54,913 nt of DNA from Desulfobacterales bacterium (GCA_030145015.1 JAQYWI010000013.1:1-54913); one strand, 5' to 3'; shown: positions 44,886 through 54,382, counted from the stretch's first letter. Notes: generated from the letters alone by a model not told the origin. A program made the numbers and translations.

Positions 44886-47414
44886 ATGAGCATCAAAACC
44901 ATTGAAGACATATTACCCCTGGTCGAAAAACCCAGCCGTTATTTGGGGGGCGAAATTAATCAGAGCAAAAAGGATCCGGACAGGGTCAAGCTGCGCTTTG
45001 CGTTGGCTTTTCCGGACCTCTATGAGATCGGCACCTCCCATTTCGGGATGCAGATTTTGTATCACATTCTCAACGCCCATGCGGACATTGCCGCCGAGAG
45101 AGTTTTTGCGCCCGGGATCGACATGGAGGCCCGCCTGCGGTCTGCGGGACTGCCGCTGTTTACGCTGGAATCCCGCCGGCCCCTCAACCGGTTTGATATT
45201 ATCGGATTCAGCCTGCTTTATGAACTGAATTACACCAATATGTTAAGCATGCTGGAACTGGCCGGTATTCCGTTTTATGCCGCTGACCGGGATAACGCCC
45301 ATCCGATCATCATTGCCGGCGGGCCCTGTACCTGCAATCCGGAACCGGTTGCGGATTTTTTTGATGCCGTTATTGTCGGAGACGGTGAAACCGTCATCCT
45401 GCAGCTGGCCCAAACCTGGATGGAGTGCAATGCGAATTCCCGGCCGGACAAAGAAGCGCTTCTTAAACGCTGGTCGCGGATTGAAGGCGTTTATATCCCG
45501 GCTTTTTTTGAGCCGCAATATGACGCCTGTGGTTTTCAGACCCTGGTGCCGCGTTATGCGGATTATACCCATGTAACGCGGACCATCGTCGCCGATCTGG
45601 ATCAGGTGCCTTTTCCGGAAAAACCAATTGTACCTTACGGCAAACCCGTGCACGATCGCCTGCGGCTGGAGGTTGCCCGGGGCTGCACCCGGGGCTGTCG
45701 CTTTTGCCAGGCCGGTATGATTTATCGTCCGGTGCGGGAGCGATCGCCGGAATCTTTGCTGGCGCTTGGCGATCAATCCCTTAAGGCCACCGGATATGAA
45801 GACATTTCCCTGCTGTCGTTGAGCACCGGTGATTACGGATGTATCGTTCCTCTGATGGAGCGCCTGATGTCCCGCTTTGCGGCGGAAAATGTGGCTGTTT
45901 CGCTGCCGTCTTTGAGGGCCGGCACCCTGACGCCGGAGCTGATGAAGCTGATAAAGACAGTGCGCAAAACCGGTTTTACGATTGCGCCCGAAGCCGGCAG
46001 CCAGCGACTGCGGGACGTGATTAACAAAAATATCAGTGAAGCCGAAATTTTTGCTACGGTTAAAGATGCCTTTGATCTGGGCTGGCAGGTCATTAAACTG
46101 TATTTTATGATCGGGCTTCCCACCGAAACCGCTGAGGACTTGAAGGCCCTGGTAGATTTAGTCAAAGCGTTACGCAAAATCAAAAGTTCTTCCAAGTTTC
46201 GGGGTCAGATCAATGTCAGCCTGGCCACGTTTATCCCCAAACCCCATACGCCATTTCAATGGGCGGCCCAGCTGTCGTTAACCGAATCCGAAGACCGTAT
46301 CAAACGGGTTCAGGATCAGCTGAAATTATCCGGTATTAAAATTAAATGGCAGGGTCCGAAAGTTAGCCGGCTGGAAGGGGTTTGGGCCCGCGGCGATCGC
46401 AGGCTTAGCCGGTTGCTGGTGGCGGCCTATAATAAAGGATGCAAATTTGACGGCTGGAGTGATCACTTCCGGTTCGATTTGTGGGAGAGCGCCTTTGACG
46501 AGGAAGGTGTCGATCCGGATTTTTATACCACCCGCGCCAGAGATGTCTGTGAGCCATTGCCCTGGGATCATATTAACACCCAGCTGACCAAAACGTTTTT
46601 AAGCGCTGAATGGGAAAACGCACATCAGGGGGTTTATACGGCGGATTGCCGGGTTGATGATTGCAACCAGTGCGGCGTCTGTGACTTTGAACAAATTGAG
46701 CCCCTGACCCATAAATCGTTGGCCGGCAATTTTGTCAAGGCGCGTCCATCCGACATTGAGAAGCAGGCGACCTATAAAAAGCTCAGTGTGTTTTATACCA
46801 AGCAAGACACAGCCAAATATTTCGGACATCTTGAGCTGGTCAACATCTTTTTGCGGGCCTTGAAACGAGCCGATATTGAGGTCAAGTTTTCAGAAGGGTT
46901 TCACCCCAAGCCCAAAGTTTCCTTTGATAATCCGCTGCCCGTGGGAATCGAAAGCTTAAAAGAGCGTTTTATTGTAACCGTGCCCGATTATATACGGCCG
47001 CAAGCGGTGATGGACGGCTTAAATGCGCATCTGCCCGCCGGTCTTATAATCACCCGTTGTGAGTTGGCTCCCAAAAAGACGCCGGCGAGCCGCCACCAAC
47101 TTGTTCGTTACCAGGTTACACTCAAAGAGGATCTTCTCGAAGAAGCCAGGTTAAACGCGTTTAAACACAGGTCAGAGGCACCGATTCGGCTCATGAGCCC
47201 AAAAGGAAAGTTGAAAAAGTTAGATTTAAAGGCTATTGTAGAAAGGTGTGAACTGGTGAACTCGCGGCAGTTAAAATTTACCCTCAGATCCGAACCGGGA
47301 AAAACCGTGCGGCCGTTTGACATCCTGCGCCACATATTCAATCTGAGTGAAGACCAGGTCAAACAGGCAACGATTACTAAGTTAGGGGAGGTATCGAACG
47401 ACTTGGGAGTTTAG
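44886..47414 (+). CDS. B12-type radical SAM protein fused to DUF2344 (TIGR03960+TIGR03936)
   Basis: 842 residues from ATG 44886; an ATG at 44856 would add 10 unrelated residues. N-terminal cobalamin-binding-like region (ALAFPDLYEIGTSHFGMQIL), then radical SAM with CTRGCRFCQAG: Cys267, Cys271, Cys274 hold a 4Fe-4S cluster. The C-terminal ~220 residues are DUF2344 (LSVFYTKQDTAKYFGHLELV, FSEGFHPKPKVSFDNPLPVG). A Cys-rich link CRVDDCNQCGVCDFEQ joins them. The two parts are separate genes in some bacteria. It precedes rng, as is common, suggesting an RNA or ribosome-linked role, but the reaction is unknown. Confidence 0.9.
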   Translation: MSIKTIEDILPLVEKPSRYLGGEINQSKKDPDRVKLRFALAFPDLYEIGTSHFGMQILYHILNAHADIAAERVFAPGIDMEARLRSAGLPLFTLESRRPLNRFDIIGFSLLYELNYTNMLSMLELAGIPFYAADRDNAHPIIIAGGPCTCNPEPVADFFDAVIVGDGETVILQLAQTWMECNANSRPDKEALLKRWSRIEGVYIPAFFEPQYDACGFQTLVPRYADYTHVTRTIVADLDQVPFPEKPIVPYGKPVHDRLRLEVARGCTRGCRFCQAGMIYRPVRERSPESLLALGDQSLKATGYEDISLLSLSTGDYGCIVPLMERLMSRFAAENVAVSLPSLRAGTLTPELMKLIKTVRKTGFTIAPEAGSQRLRDVINKNISEAEIFATVKDAFDLGWQVIKLYFMIGLPTETAEDLKALVDLVKALRKIKSSSKFRGQINVSLATFIPKPHTPFQWAAQLSLTESEDRIKRVQDQLKLSGIKIKWQGPKVSRLEGVWARGDRRLSRLLVAAYNKGCKFDGWSDHFRFDLWESAFDEEGVDPDFYTTRARDVCEPLPWDHINTQLTKTFLSAEWENAHQGVYTADCRVDDCNQCGVCDFEQIEPLTHKSLAGNFVKARPSDIEKQATYKKLSVFYTKQDTAKYFGHLELVNIFLRALKRADIEVKFSEGFHPKPKVSFDNPLPVGIESLKERFIVTVPDYIRPQAVMDGLNAHLPAGLIITRCELAPKKTPASRHQLVRYQVTLKEDLLEEARLNAFKHRSEAPIRLMSPKGKLKKLDLKAIVERCELVNSRQLKFTLRSEPGKTVRPFDILRHIFNLSEDQVKQATITKLGEVSNDLGV

Positions 47415-47429
47415 CAATATATTAGGAAG

Positions 47430-47620
47430 ACAATCATAATTTAGATCGATTGAAAATTCGAAGCACGCCTGATTTTATAAAATCGGCCGAAATTCGAAAC
47501 AAATATAAAGCACGAAATCCGAATGTTCCAAACGAGTTTTGAATTTATGTCATTTGGTATTCGGATTTGTTTCGGTTTTCGAAATTCGAATTTCGGATTT
47601 TTTACAAAATGGCAATAAAC
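47430..47620. repeat. GAAATTCGAA-type inverted repeats before rng
   Basis: Several overlapping inverted motifs (AAATTCGAA, CGAAATCCGAAT, ATTCGGATTTG, TTCGAAATTCGAA) make a loosely palindromic region of about 190 bp between the radical SAM gene and rng. No gene is seen in it. Confidence 0.5.
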
Positions 47621-47679
47621 CGAGGTCGTCGCATTTGAAGTTTAATTTTACTTAACATTAAGTTGAATGCGAAAAGCGT

Positions 47680-49218
47680 ATGTACAAACAACTCGTCATC
47701 AATGTTTCGGATCATGAAACCCGGGTGGCGCATTTGGAAGACGGAACCATCTCCGAGCTGTATATCGACCGGGGAGATGATTCGGATGTCACCGGGAATA
47801 TATATAAGGGCAGAGTATTACGGGTATTGCCCGGTATGCAGGCTGCTTTTGTGGATATCGGTCTTAATCAGGCTGCGTTTATCTATGTGGATGATGTTTA
47901 TACCCATAATTTTAAAGAATATGAACGCATGTTTGAGATCAACCCCGAGGAGGAGGATTCAGAAACTGAAAGTGACCCCGAGCCCCCTGCCTTTGAAAAT
48001 AAACGCAATTTTCTGATCGAGGAACTCCTTATAGAAGGCCAGCAACTGCTGGCCCAGGTCACCAAATCTCCCATTGGGACCAAGGGCGCACGCATATCGT
48101 CCTATATTTCGCTGCCCGGTCGATTTCTCGTTTTGATGCCCAAATCGGACCATATCGGCATTTCCCGCAGGATCGAAGATCAAGACGAGCGGGAGCGCTT
48201 ACGCAGTGCCGTCCAGAATTTACGCACCAATAATTACGGATATATTATTCGGACGGCCGCGGAAGGCGAGGCCATCGATAAACTGGCCTCTGAAATGTCA
48301 TTCTTAAAAAATTTGTGGGAAAACATAGACAGAAAATTTGAAAAAGCGCCGTCCCCGTCTCTATTGCATCAAGATCTATCCGTCAGCCTGCGGGCAGTGC
48401 GGGATCTGCTCATCCATGAGGTTGAAAAGCTGGTTATCGATGCTCAACCGACCTATGATGCCGTTTTATCATTTCTGGACACTTATATGCCCGGCCTAAA
48501 AGATCACGTGGTGCTATATGAAGGCGCCGAGCCGGTTTTTGACGCCTACAATCTGGAAGGCGATATTTCGCGTGCATTGAAGCGCAAAGTCTGGCTGAAA
48601 TCCGGCGGGTATATCACCATCGAACACACCGAAGCCCTGGTTGCCATCGATGTCAACACCGGCCGCTATGTCGGCAAACATAACCTGGAAGAGACGATCT
48701 TAAAAACCAATCTCGAGGCCGTTAAAGAGATTGCCTATCAAATTCGACTGCGGGATATCGGTGGCATTATTATTATTGATTTTATCGATATGGAGAAAAA
48801 AACCAACCAGGAAAAGGTGTTCAATGCCTTGCAGGAAGCACTGATAAAGGACAAGAGCAAAACCCATGTGTTGCCGATGTCGGATATGGGACTGATCCAG
48901 ATGACCCGCAAGCGAACCCGGGAGCCGCTCACCCGAATCCTCTGTGAGCCCTGTTATTACTGTGACGGGGAAGGTTATATTATCTCCAAACAGTCTATTT
49001 GCTACACGATTTTTCGCGAAATTTTGCGGGAAGTCCAGGACATGAATGGAATCCGGTTGACCCTGAGAGTCAATCCGCAGATTGCCGAGCTTCTTCACGG
49101 TGAAGAAAACCATCTGATTGCGGCTCTGGAAAAGACCATCGGCAAACAAATCGTGATTTATCCCAACACCACCTATCATCTGGAAGAGTTTGATATTTTT
49201 GAGATTCACAAAGAATGA
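47680..49218 (+). CDS. rng: Ribonuclease G
   Basis: 512 residues. The N-terminal S1 domain is split by an acidic insert (EEEDSETESDPEPP), followed by the RNase E/G catalytic core: RNFLIEELLIEGQQLLAQVTK, IGISRRI, ALVAIDVNTGRYVGK (DNase I-like magnesium site), IIIIDFIDM and the zinc-link CEPCYYC (Cys422, 425, 428). Too short for RNase E, with no C-terminal scaffold. Matures 16S rRNA 5' ends and decays mRNA. It sits after the radical SAM gene and before rpmH. Confidence 0.95.
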   Translation: MYKQLVINVSDHETRVAHLEDGTISELYIDRGDDSDVTGNIYKGRVLRVLPGMQAAFVDIGLNQAAFIYVDDVYTHNFKEYERMFEINPEEEDSETESDPEPPAFENKRNFLIEELLIEGQQLLAQVTKSPIGTKGARISSYISLPGRFLVLMPKSDHIGISRRIEDQDERERLRSAVQNLRTNNYGYIIRTAAEGEAIDKLASEMSFLKNLWENIDRKFEKAPSPSLLHQDLSVSLRAVRDLLIHEVEKLVIDAQPTYDAVLSFLDTYMPGLKDHVVLYEGAEPVFDAYNLEGDISRALKRKVWLKSGGYITIEHTEALVAIDVNTGRYVGKHNLEETILKTNLEAVKEIAYQIRLRDIGGIIIIDFIDMEKKTNQEKVFNALQEALIKDKSKTHVLPMSDMGLIQMTRKRTREPLTRILCEPCYYCDGEGYIISKQSICYTIFREILREVQDMNGIRLTLRVNPQIAELLHGEENHLIAALEKTIGKQIVIYPNTTYHLEEFDIFEIHKE

Positions 49219-49248
49219 CATATCAAATATTTGGGAAAATATTTGAGC

Positions 49249-49279
49249 TTGACATGATTTCAGGTTTGTGATTTATATC
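49249..49279 (+). promoter_or_regulatory. rpmH operon promoter
   Basis: Perfect TTGACA at 49249-49254, and TTATAT/TTTATA near 49272-49278, 17-18 bp away. It would give a leader of about 90 nt before rpmH. Confidence 0.6.
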
Positions 49280-49282
49280 ACA
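49267..49282. promoter_or_regulatory. CRP/FNR-family operator
   Basis: TGTGATTTATATCACA is a perfect 16-bp palindrome of the CRP consensus TGTGA-N6-TCACA. It overlaps the -10 element of the rpmH promoter, so binding would most likely repress. Confidence 0.55.
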
Positions 49283-49374
49283 GATTTAGGGTTTGCCACG
49301 CCAAACTCGGCAACATATGAATTGATCTCAAAAACGGAAACGTTAAATATTTAAAAATATTAAGGACTTATAAT

Positions 49375-49509
49375 ATGAAGCGCACTTTTCAGCCCAGCAG
49401 AATCAGACGGGCCAGAAACCATGGATTTCGTAAGCGGATGTCGACAAAAGCGGGTCGTAGAGTAATTAATCGAAGGAGAGCAAAGGGTAGAGCGCGACTC
49501 GCAGGTTGA
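49375..49509 (+). CDS. rpmH: Ribosomal protein L34
   Basis: 44 residues, starting [20 protein letters not shown] and ending GRARLAG. This is the conserved basic L34 of the large subunit, at its normal length. It has the standard genome neighbour rnpA, 28 bp downstream. A CRP-like site overlaps its promoter. AAGGACT precedes the ATG. Confidence 0.98.
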   Translation: MKRTFQPSRIRRARNHGFRKRMSTKAGRRVINRRRAKGRARLAG

Positions 49510-49537
49510 AACGGTCAGGATGTCGAAATAGGTGCCG

Positions 49538-49888
49538 ATGCGTTTTTCCTTTAAAAAGGAAGATCGAATCTTAAAGCGATCTGAGTTTCTCGAACTTACC
49601 AAATCCGGACGCAAGTTACAAAACGAATATGTGATCGCTTTTTTTGCACCTGGCCGGTACGACCGCTCACGGCTGGGCATCACAGTTACGCGAAAGGTCG
49701 GAAACGCTGCCAAAAGAAACCGAATCAAACGTCTTGTACGCGAATACTTTAGATTAAACAGGCAGCATTTGAAACAAAACTGGGATATCAACATTGTAGC
49801 CAAGCAAAAGGCCGCAGACCTTTCATCTGAGAAGGTATTTTCAGCCCTTCAAGATTTGTTTGAAAAGATTTCGAATTGTGTTGATTAA
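49538..49888 (+). CDS. rnpA: Ribonuclease P protein component
   Basis: 116 residues from ATG 49538; a GTG at 49532 is a close alternative. [22 protein letters not shown], then [28 protein letters not shown], which contains the RNR motif that binds the catalytic RNA and pre-tRNA leader. It assists RNase P RNA in 5' maturation of tRNA. Overlaps yidD. Confidence 0.95.
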   Translation: MRFSFKKEDRILKRSEFLELTKSGRKLQNEYVIAFFAPGRYDRSRLGITVTRKVGNAAKRNRIKRLVREYFRLNRQHLKQNWDINIVAKQKAADLSSEKVFSALQDLFEKISNCVD

Positions 49889-50105
49889 AAAGATTATATC
49901 GATATCCATGTTAGCGTCGATCAGGGTCTACCAATTTACATTATCCCCGATTTTAGGCCCTTCATGTCGTTTTTATCCAACCTGTTCGAATTATGCCCAT
50001 CAGGCAATCAAGCAGCACGGTCCTATCAAAGGGTTATTTCTGGCTGTAAAGCGCCTGTTACGATGTCATCCCCTTCACTCCGGTGGTGTTGATCCGATTC
50101 CCTAG
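49878..50105 (+). CDS. yidD: YidD membrane-protein insertion factor
   Basis: 75 residues from GTG 49878; a TTG at 49860 or 49881 is possible. [61 protein letters not shown] is the complete family signature, with its three conserved Cys. It assists YidC. The start overlaps rnpA, as usual in this operon, which makes the exact start uncertain. Confidence 0.9.
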   Translation: MLIKKIISISMLASIRVYQFTLSPILGPSCRFYPTCSNYAHQAIKQHGPIKGLFLAVKRLLRCHPLHSGGVDPIP

Positions 50106-50110
50106 CGTGT

Positions 50111-50139
50111 GGTTTAAAAACATCGTAGGTTTTTAAACC
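50111..50139 (+). terminator. Perfect AT-rich hairpin between yidD and yidC
   Basis: GGTTTAAAAAC and GTTTTTAAACC form an 11-bp stem with a 7-base loop. AT-rich and without a T tail, so it may be an attenuator or operator rather than a terminator. The rest of the 167-bp spacer shows nothing. Confidence 0.35.
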
Positions 50140-50272
50140 TGGATGCCAACGCAGTGCCTGCTCTCCTAACTAAGTCCCCAGATAAAAAACCTGTTTGATC
50201 GTGAAACAGCATGAATCTTCTCAAAAGATGATGCACATTATATAACTTATTATTCTTACTTAGGAGAAAACA

Positions 50273-51937
50273 ATGGATCAAGCGCGATTGTTAATAGCCA
50301 TCGTCCTCTCTCTTGTTGTGTTTCTGGCGTGGCATTTTTTTTGGCCACAGGAAGACCGGCAGCAGGCCACAAAAAAAGTTGAAGCGCCTGTCGCAACAAA
50401 AGAACAGCCGGTTCAGGAAAAAGAAAAACCGTTTACCAAAGAGACTGAAAAAATAGAACCCGCGCAGGAACCGACCGCCCCGGTGGCAGCCCCGAAAACA
50501 GCCCGCACGATTACCGTGGATACCCCGCTTTATGAGGCCAGGATTTCAGAAAATGGCGCCGTATTTTACAGTTTTCTCCTTAAGAATTTCCGCGAAAGAG
50601 TTGCCGAAGATTCTCCGCTAAAACAGATTCTGACCGGTGATGAGGCTTTTGGTGTCGGGAAAATTGGACTTACCGGCAAAAGCATCCCGGGGTTGGATAA
50701 TGCCATTTTTGTTTCCGATCTGACCTCCGATAAGGTGAAGGTTATTGATGGTTCTCGCGAGATTACATTTTCGTGGCGTTCGGAAGATGGAATTTTAATC
50801 GAAAAAATTTATAAATTTACACCGGATTCATACGTCGTCGGCCTGTCTGTGACGGTCAAAAACGGCTCCGGCCGCGGTGTTCAGGATAAATTGTTTGTGA
50901 CCTTAAACAGCAAAGCCCCGGGGGATAAACGCATGTATGCGTTTGAAGGTCCCAGTGCGCTGATTAATGATTCACTTGAAGAAATAAAGATAAAAAAGCT
51001 TAAGGACCAGGATACCTTTGAGGGTAAAATTAAATGGGTTGCCCTGCAGAGCCGTTATTTTATGTCGGGTCTGATCCCCGATCAGATCGAAGAGGCCAGC
51101 TTCCATCTGGCCATAAAATCGGAAAAATTTTTGGCGGCCCAGTACCGGCAGCCGGAGACAGCGATTCAGCCCGGAACCCAGTACGCTTATTCCTATCAGC
51201 TTTTTATGGGTCCCAAAAGAATGCAAGAATTAAGGCAGGTTGGAAATGATTTGGATAAACTCATCAATTTCGGCTGGTTTGATTTTATTGCCAAGCCCTG
51301 TGTGTGGTTAATGAATGTATTTTATAGTGTGATCCCCAATTACGGGGTTGCCATTATCATTTTAACCCTTCTCGTAAAAATCCTTTTATGGCCGTTGGGA
51401 GCAAAAAGCTATAAATCGATGAGCGAAATGAAAAAAATCCAGCCCTTGATGAAAGAGATCCGCGAAAAATACAAAAATGATAAAAAGAAGATGAACGAAG
51501 AAGTCATGGGGCTTTATCGCACTTATAAAATCAATCCTTTGGGCGGTTGTCTTCCCATGGTGGTCCAACTCCCTGTATTTTTTGCACTTTACCGGATGCT
51601 GTATGAGGCTATCGAACTGCGCCACGCGCACTTTTTTCTGTGGATCAACGACCTGTCGGCACCGGACCGTTTGTTTAACTTTGATTTTTCGATCCCGTTT
51701 ATGGAACCGCCCTATGGAATTCCGGTATTGACGCTCGTCATGGGCGCCAGCATGCTGCTTCAGCAAAAAATGTCTCCGCCGATGGGAGACGCCACCCAGG
51801 CGAAGATGATGATGTTTATGCCTGTTGTGTTTACCTTTATATTTATCAATTTTTCATCGGGGCTGGTTTTATACTGGCTGACGAACAACATCTTATCGAT
51901 CGCCCAACAGTATTATACCCAGAAAAAATATTCGTAA
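50273..51937 (+). CDS. yidC: Membrane protein insertase YidC
   Basis: 554 residues. N-terminal transmembrane helix (ARLLIAIVLSLVVFLAWHFF), a Glu/Ala/Pro linker, the large periplasmic P1 beta domain (about 85-340), then the conserved five-helix 60KD_IMP region with KPCVWLMNVFYSVIPNYGVAIIILTLLVKILLWPL, the PLGGCLPMVVQLPVFFALYRML hairpin and the C-terminal FINFSSGLVLYWLTNN. It inserts and folds inner-membrane proteins. Ribosome site TTAGGAGAAAACA. Confidence 0.97.
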   Translation: MDQARLLIAIVLSLVVFLAWHFFWPQEDRQQATKKVEAPVATKEQPVQEKEKPFTKETEKIEPAQEPTAPVAAPKTARTITVDTPLYEARISENGAVFYSFLLKNFRERVAEDSPLKQILTGDEAFGVGKIGLTGKSIPGLDNAIFVSDLTSDKVKVIDGSREITFSWRSEDGILIEKIYKFTPDSYVVGLSVTVKNGSGRGVQDKLFVTLNSKAPGDKRMYAFEGPSALINDSLEEIKIKKLKDQDTFEGKIKWVALQSRYFMSGLIPDQIEEASFHLAIKSEKFLAAQYRQPETAIQPGTQYAYSYQLFMGPKRMQELRQVGNDLDKLINFGWFDFIAKPCVWLMNVFYSVIPNYGVAIIILTLLVKILLWPLGAKSYKSMSEMKKIQPLMKEIREKYKNDKKKMNEEVMGLYRTYKINPLGGCLPMVVQLPVFFALYRMLYEAIELRHAHFFLWINDLSAPDRLFNFDFSIPFMEPPYGIPVLTLVMGASMLLQQKMSPPMGDATQAKMMMFMPVVFTFIFINFSSGLVLYWLTNNILSIAQQYYTQKKYS

Positions 51938-51952
51938 TTACGGAGGTTTTAT

Positions 51953-52756
51953 ATGACAGCTACGTTGGAATTTAGAGCAAAAAACGTAGATAAGGCTGTT
52001 GAGAAAGCCAGCGCGGAACTCAATGTGCCCAAAAAAAATCTAAAGTACGAGATTCTTTCCTACGGGTCCAGCGGCATTTTCGGTCTGTCGAGTGCCAAAA
52101 AAGCGAAAATTCGGGTCCGGCTGCCCAAGGATCCACGGCCTTTAGAGACGAAACCCGAAATTAGCGAATTCGAATCGGATCTCGCGGATGTGCCTGAGAG
52201 TCCCGAATCGTCGGATGAATTGAATTTAGGCGATGATGATACGGTCGCCAAAGTAAACCAGGAAGGTCAGCAACTTTTTTCTTTTCCCGAAGATCCCGTT
52301 GATATCGGGCGCCTCGTATTGCAGCGAATTGTTGACGCCATTACCACAGATGCCAAAATATCGGTTGAGCGAGATTCAGAGCGAATATTTTTTAACGTCA
52401 ATGGCGGGAATGCGGGTATTTTGATCGGCAAACGGGGGCAGACTCTGGATGCCATTCAGTCCATCGTTGAAAAAGTTGTCAATAAGCACAGGGAAAACCG
52501 GACCCGGGTTTTTGTGGATATCGAAGGATACCTGGAATCCCGGAAGGAGAACCTGGAAAAACTGGCCGTGCGGCTGGCCGAAAAATCCAAAAGCACCGGA
52601 AAGCCGATGTCTCTCGGGGAGATGAATGCCTATGATCGCAGAATTGTCCATATTGCTCTCAAAGAGAATCCTGATGTCCAAACCCGCAGCCGGGGGGAAG
52701 GACCTTTGCGAAAGCTCGTGATTTTTCCGAAGAAGAGAAGTTCTTCAAAAAGCTAA
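51953..52756 (+). CDS. jag: Jag/KhpB RNA-binding protein
   Basis: 267 residues. N-terminal Jag_N domain (TLEFRAKNVDKAVEKASAELNV, SSGIFGLSSAKKAKIRV), an acidic linker (65-105), a KH domain with the G-K-R-G loop ILIGKRGQTLDAIQSIVEKVVN, and a C-terminal R3H domain (AVRLAEKSKSTGKPMSLGEMNAYDRRIVHIAL). Binds RNA; in other bacteria it pairs with KhpA. It is 15 bp after yidC and has GGAGG upstream. Confidence 0.95.
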   Translation: MTATLEFRAKNVDKAVEKASAELNVPKKNLKYEILSYGSSGIFGLSSAKKAKIRVRLPKDPRPLETKPEISEFESDLADVPESPESSDELNLGDDDTVAKVNQEGQQLFSFPEDPVDIGRLVLQRIVDAITTDAKISVERDSERIFFNVNGGNAGILIGKRGQTLDAIQSIVEKVVNKHRENRTRVFVDIEGYLESRKENLEKLAVRLAEKSKSTGKPMSLGEMNAYDRRIVHIALKENPDVQTRSRGEGPLRKLVIFPKKRSSSKS

Positions 52757-52793
52757 ATTTCGGTTTAATTCGCATTGCCGTTTTTAATATAAA

Positions 52794-54227
52794 ATGACAC
52801 CAGACCAAGATACAATTGCTGCTATCGCCACCCCCGGAGGGCGGGGTGGAATCGGCATCATTAAGATTTCAGGCTCAAAATCCTTTGCGATTGCCGGATC
52901 TATTTTCAGGCCCAATGACTCGAATCGGAGTTTGGTGTCAGGAGCTGCCAGGGCCGGCCAAAATTCTGAGCTGCTTGAATTTGAGACCCACCGAATTTAC
53001 TACGGGCACATCGTTGACCCGGATAATGGCAGGCTGCTGGATGAAGTCCTGGTATCGGCAATGAAGGCGCCGCGAACCTATACGCGTGAGGATGTTGTTG
53101 AAATTAATGCTCACGGGGGGGCGGTGGTACTGCACACCATATTGAAACTTGTTTTGAGAAAAGGTGCCCGTTTCGCTGAGCCGGGTGAATTTACCAAACG
53201 CGCGTTTCTAAACGGGCGCATCGATCTTACCCAGGCGGAAGCGGTTATCGATATCATAAATGCGCGCACCCAAAAAAACCTGGAACTTGCAACCGGCCAG
53301 GTAACCGGCCGACTGCGGCAGATGCTGGTTTCCATTAAAGGACAATTAATTGATATATTAACCCGGGTCGAAGCCGCTATTGATTTTCCGGAAGATGTCG
53401 ACGAGCTTATCGAACCTGCCGGCACAGCCAAAACCGTGGAAAAAGAAGCGGTGGAGCCTTTGAAGCGTCTGATCCGCTATTATATTGATGCCCATATTTT
53501 TCGAGACGGCCTCACTGTAGCCATTGTCGGCCGCCCGAATGTGGGCAAATCCAGCCTGCTCAATCAGTTGGTAAAAAAGGATCGGGCCATCGTGACCTCC
53601 ATACCGGGAACCACCCGGGATATCATCGAAGAAACCTTAAACATCAAGGGAATACCGGTGATTGTCAGCGACACAGCCGGAGTTCATAAAACCGAGAATC
53701 CGGTAGAGATGATCGGAATTGAAAAAACCCTGGCGCATGTCAATGGGTCTGATCTGGTGCTTTTTTTGATTGAAGCCAATCGTCCCTTAGATGCTGCCGA
53801 TCACCAAATATATGCGAAGATCAAAGCCAAACCCGTATTCGTTGTTCTTAATAAGATCGATTTGATCCAAAATCGGACCGATACCGCAATTCCCGATAAG
53901 TGGACCTATGTTGATCGTCTGCGTATTTCGGCTTTGTATGATCAAGGCATTGATCATCTCAGAGATAAAATTGTAAAGTGGGCTGGTGGAGAAAACCCGG
54001 TTGATCTGGCGGAGGCGATTGTCCCCAACTTGAGGCATAAACTCTTGCTCGAAAAGACGCTAAGTGCTGCCGAAAACATCACCGAAGAACTGCAAAAAGA
54101 AACCTCCACCGAGCTGGTGGCCATCCATCTTCAGGAAGCCATTGATGCTCTTGGGGAAATAATCGGTGATTCTGCCAAGGTGGATGTGCTGGATCAGATT
54201 TTCAGCCGGTTTTGTGTAGGGAAATAG
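52794..54227 (+). CDS. mnmE: tRNA uridine-5-carboxymethylaminomethyl GTPase MnmE
   Basis: 477 residues. N-terminal folate-binding domain (DTIAAIATPGGRGGIGIIKISG), TYTREDVVEINAHGG, helical domain, and G domain with G1 GRPNVGKSS (from residue 246), G2/G3 IPGTTRDI and DTAGVHKTENPVE, and G4 NKID. It ends in the invariant FCVGK. Works with MnmG to modify wobble U34 of tRNAs. It is immediately followed by a parS site. Confidence 0.97.
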   Translation: MTPDQDTIAAIATPGGRGGIGIIKISGSKSFAIAGSIFRPNDSNRSLVSGAARAGQNSELLEFETHRIYYGHIVDPDNGRLLDEVLVSAMKAPRTYTREDVVEINAHGGAVVLHTILKLVLRKGARFAEPGEFTKRAFLNGRIDLTQAEAVIDIINARTQKNLELATGQVTGRLRQMLVSIKGQLIDILTRVEAAIDFPEDVDELIEPAGTAKTVEKEAVEPLKRLIRYYIDAHIFRDGLTVAIVGRPNVGKSSLLNQLVKKDRAIVTSIPGTTRDIIEETLNIKGIPVIVSDTAGVHKTENPVEMIGIEKTLAHVNGSDLVLFLIEANRPLDAADHQIYAKIKAKPVFVVLNKIDLIQNRTDTAIPDKWTYVDRLRISALYDQGIDHLRDKIVKWAGGENPVDLAEAIVPNLRHKLLLEKTLSAAENITEELQKETSTELVAIHLQEAIDALGEIIGDSAKVDVLDQIFSRFCVGK

Positions 54228-54231
54228 TTAA

Positions 54232-54247
54232 TGTTTCACGTGAAACA
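54232..54247. other. parS site (ParB-binding)
   Basis: TGTTTCACGTGAAACA is the perfect 16-bp palindromic consensus of chromosomal parS. It begins 5 bp after the mnmE stop codon. A half-site TGTTTCAC recurs at 54383-54390 on the other side of the adjacent repeat. Confidence 0.85.
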
Positions 54248-54251
54248 AACG

Positions 54252-54382
54252 GAAATGCCTAAAATGAACTAAAGTGAGCTAAAGTACCTAAAATTATGGT
54301 GTCGCTACGCTCCATCCTTTTTAAAAAGGATAGAATTCATTAATTTTAGGCATTTTAGATCATTTTAGGCAATTTAGGCACT
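54252..54382. repeat. Palindromic repeat element, copy 4 (minimal)
   Basis: Left arm CCTAAAATGA, ACTAAAGTGA, GCTAAAGTAC, CTAAAATTAT and complementary right arm of 10-bp TTTTAGGCA units flank the core GGTGTCGCTACGCTCCATC. It has no tandem array and is the shortest complete copy. Confidence 0.85.

Noticed and set aside
45243..45776. 177-codon minus-strand frame within the radical SAM gene
   Set aside because: Low-complexity shadow, while the plus-strand frame carries the CxxxCxxC cluster.
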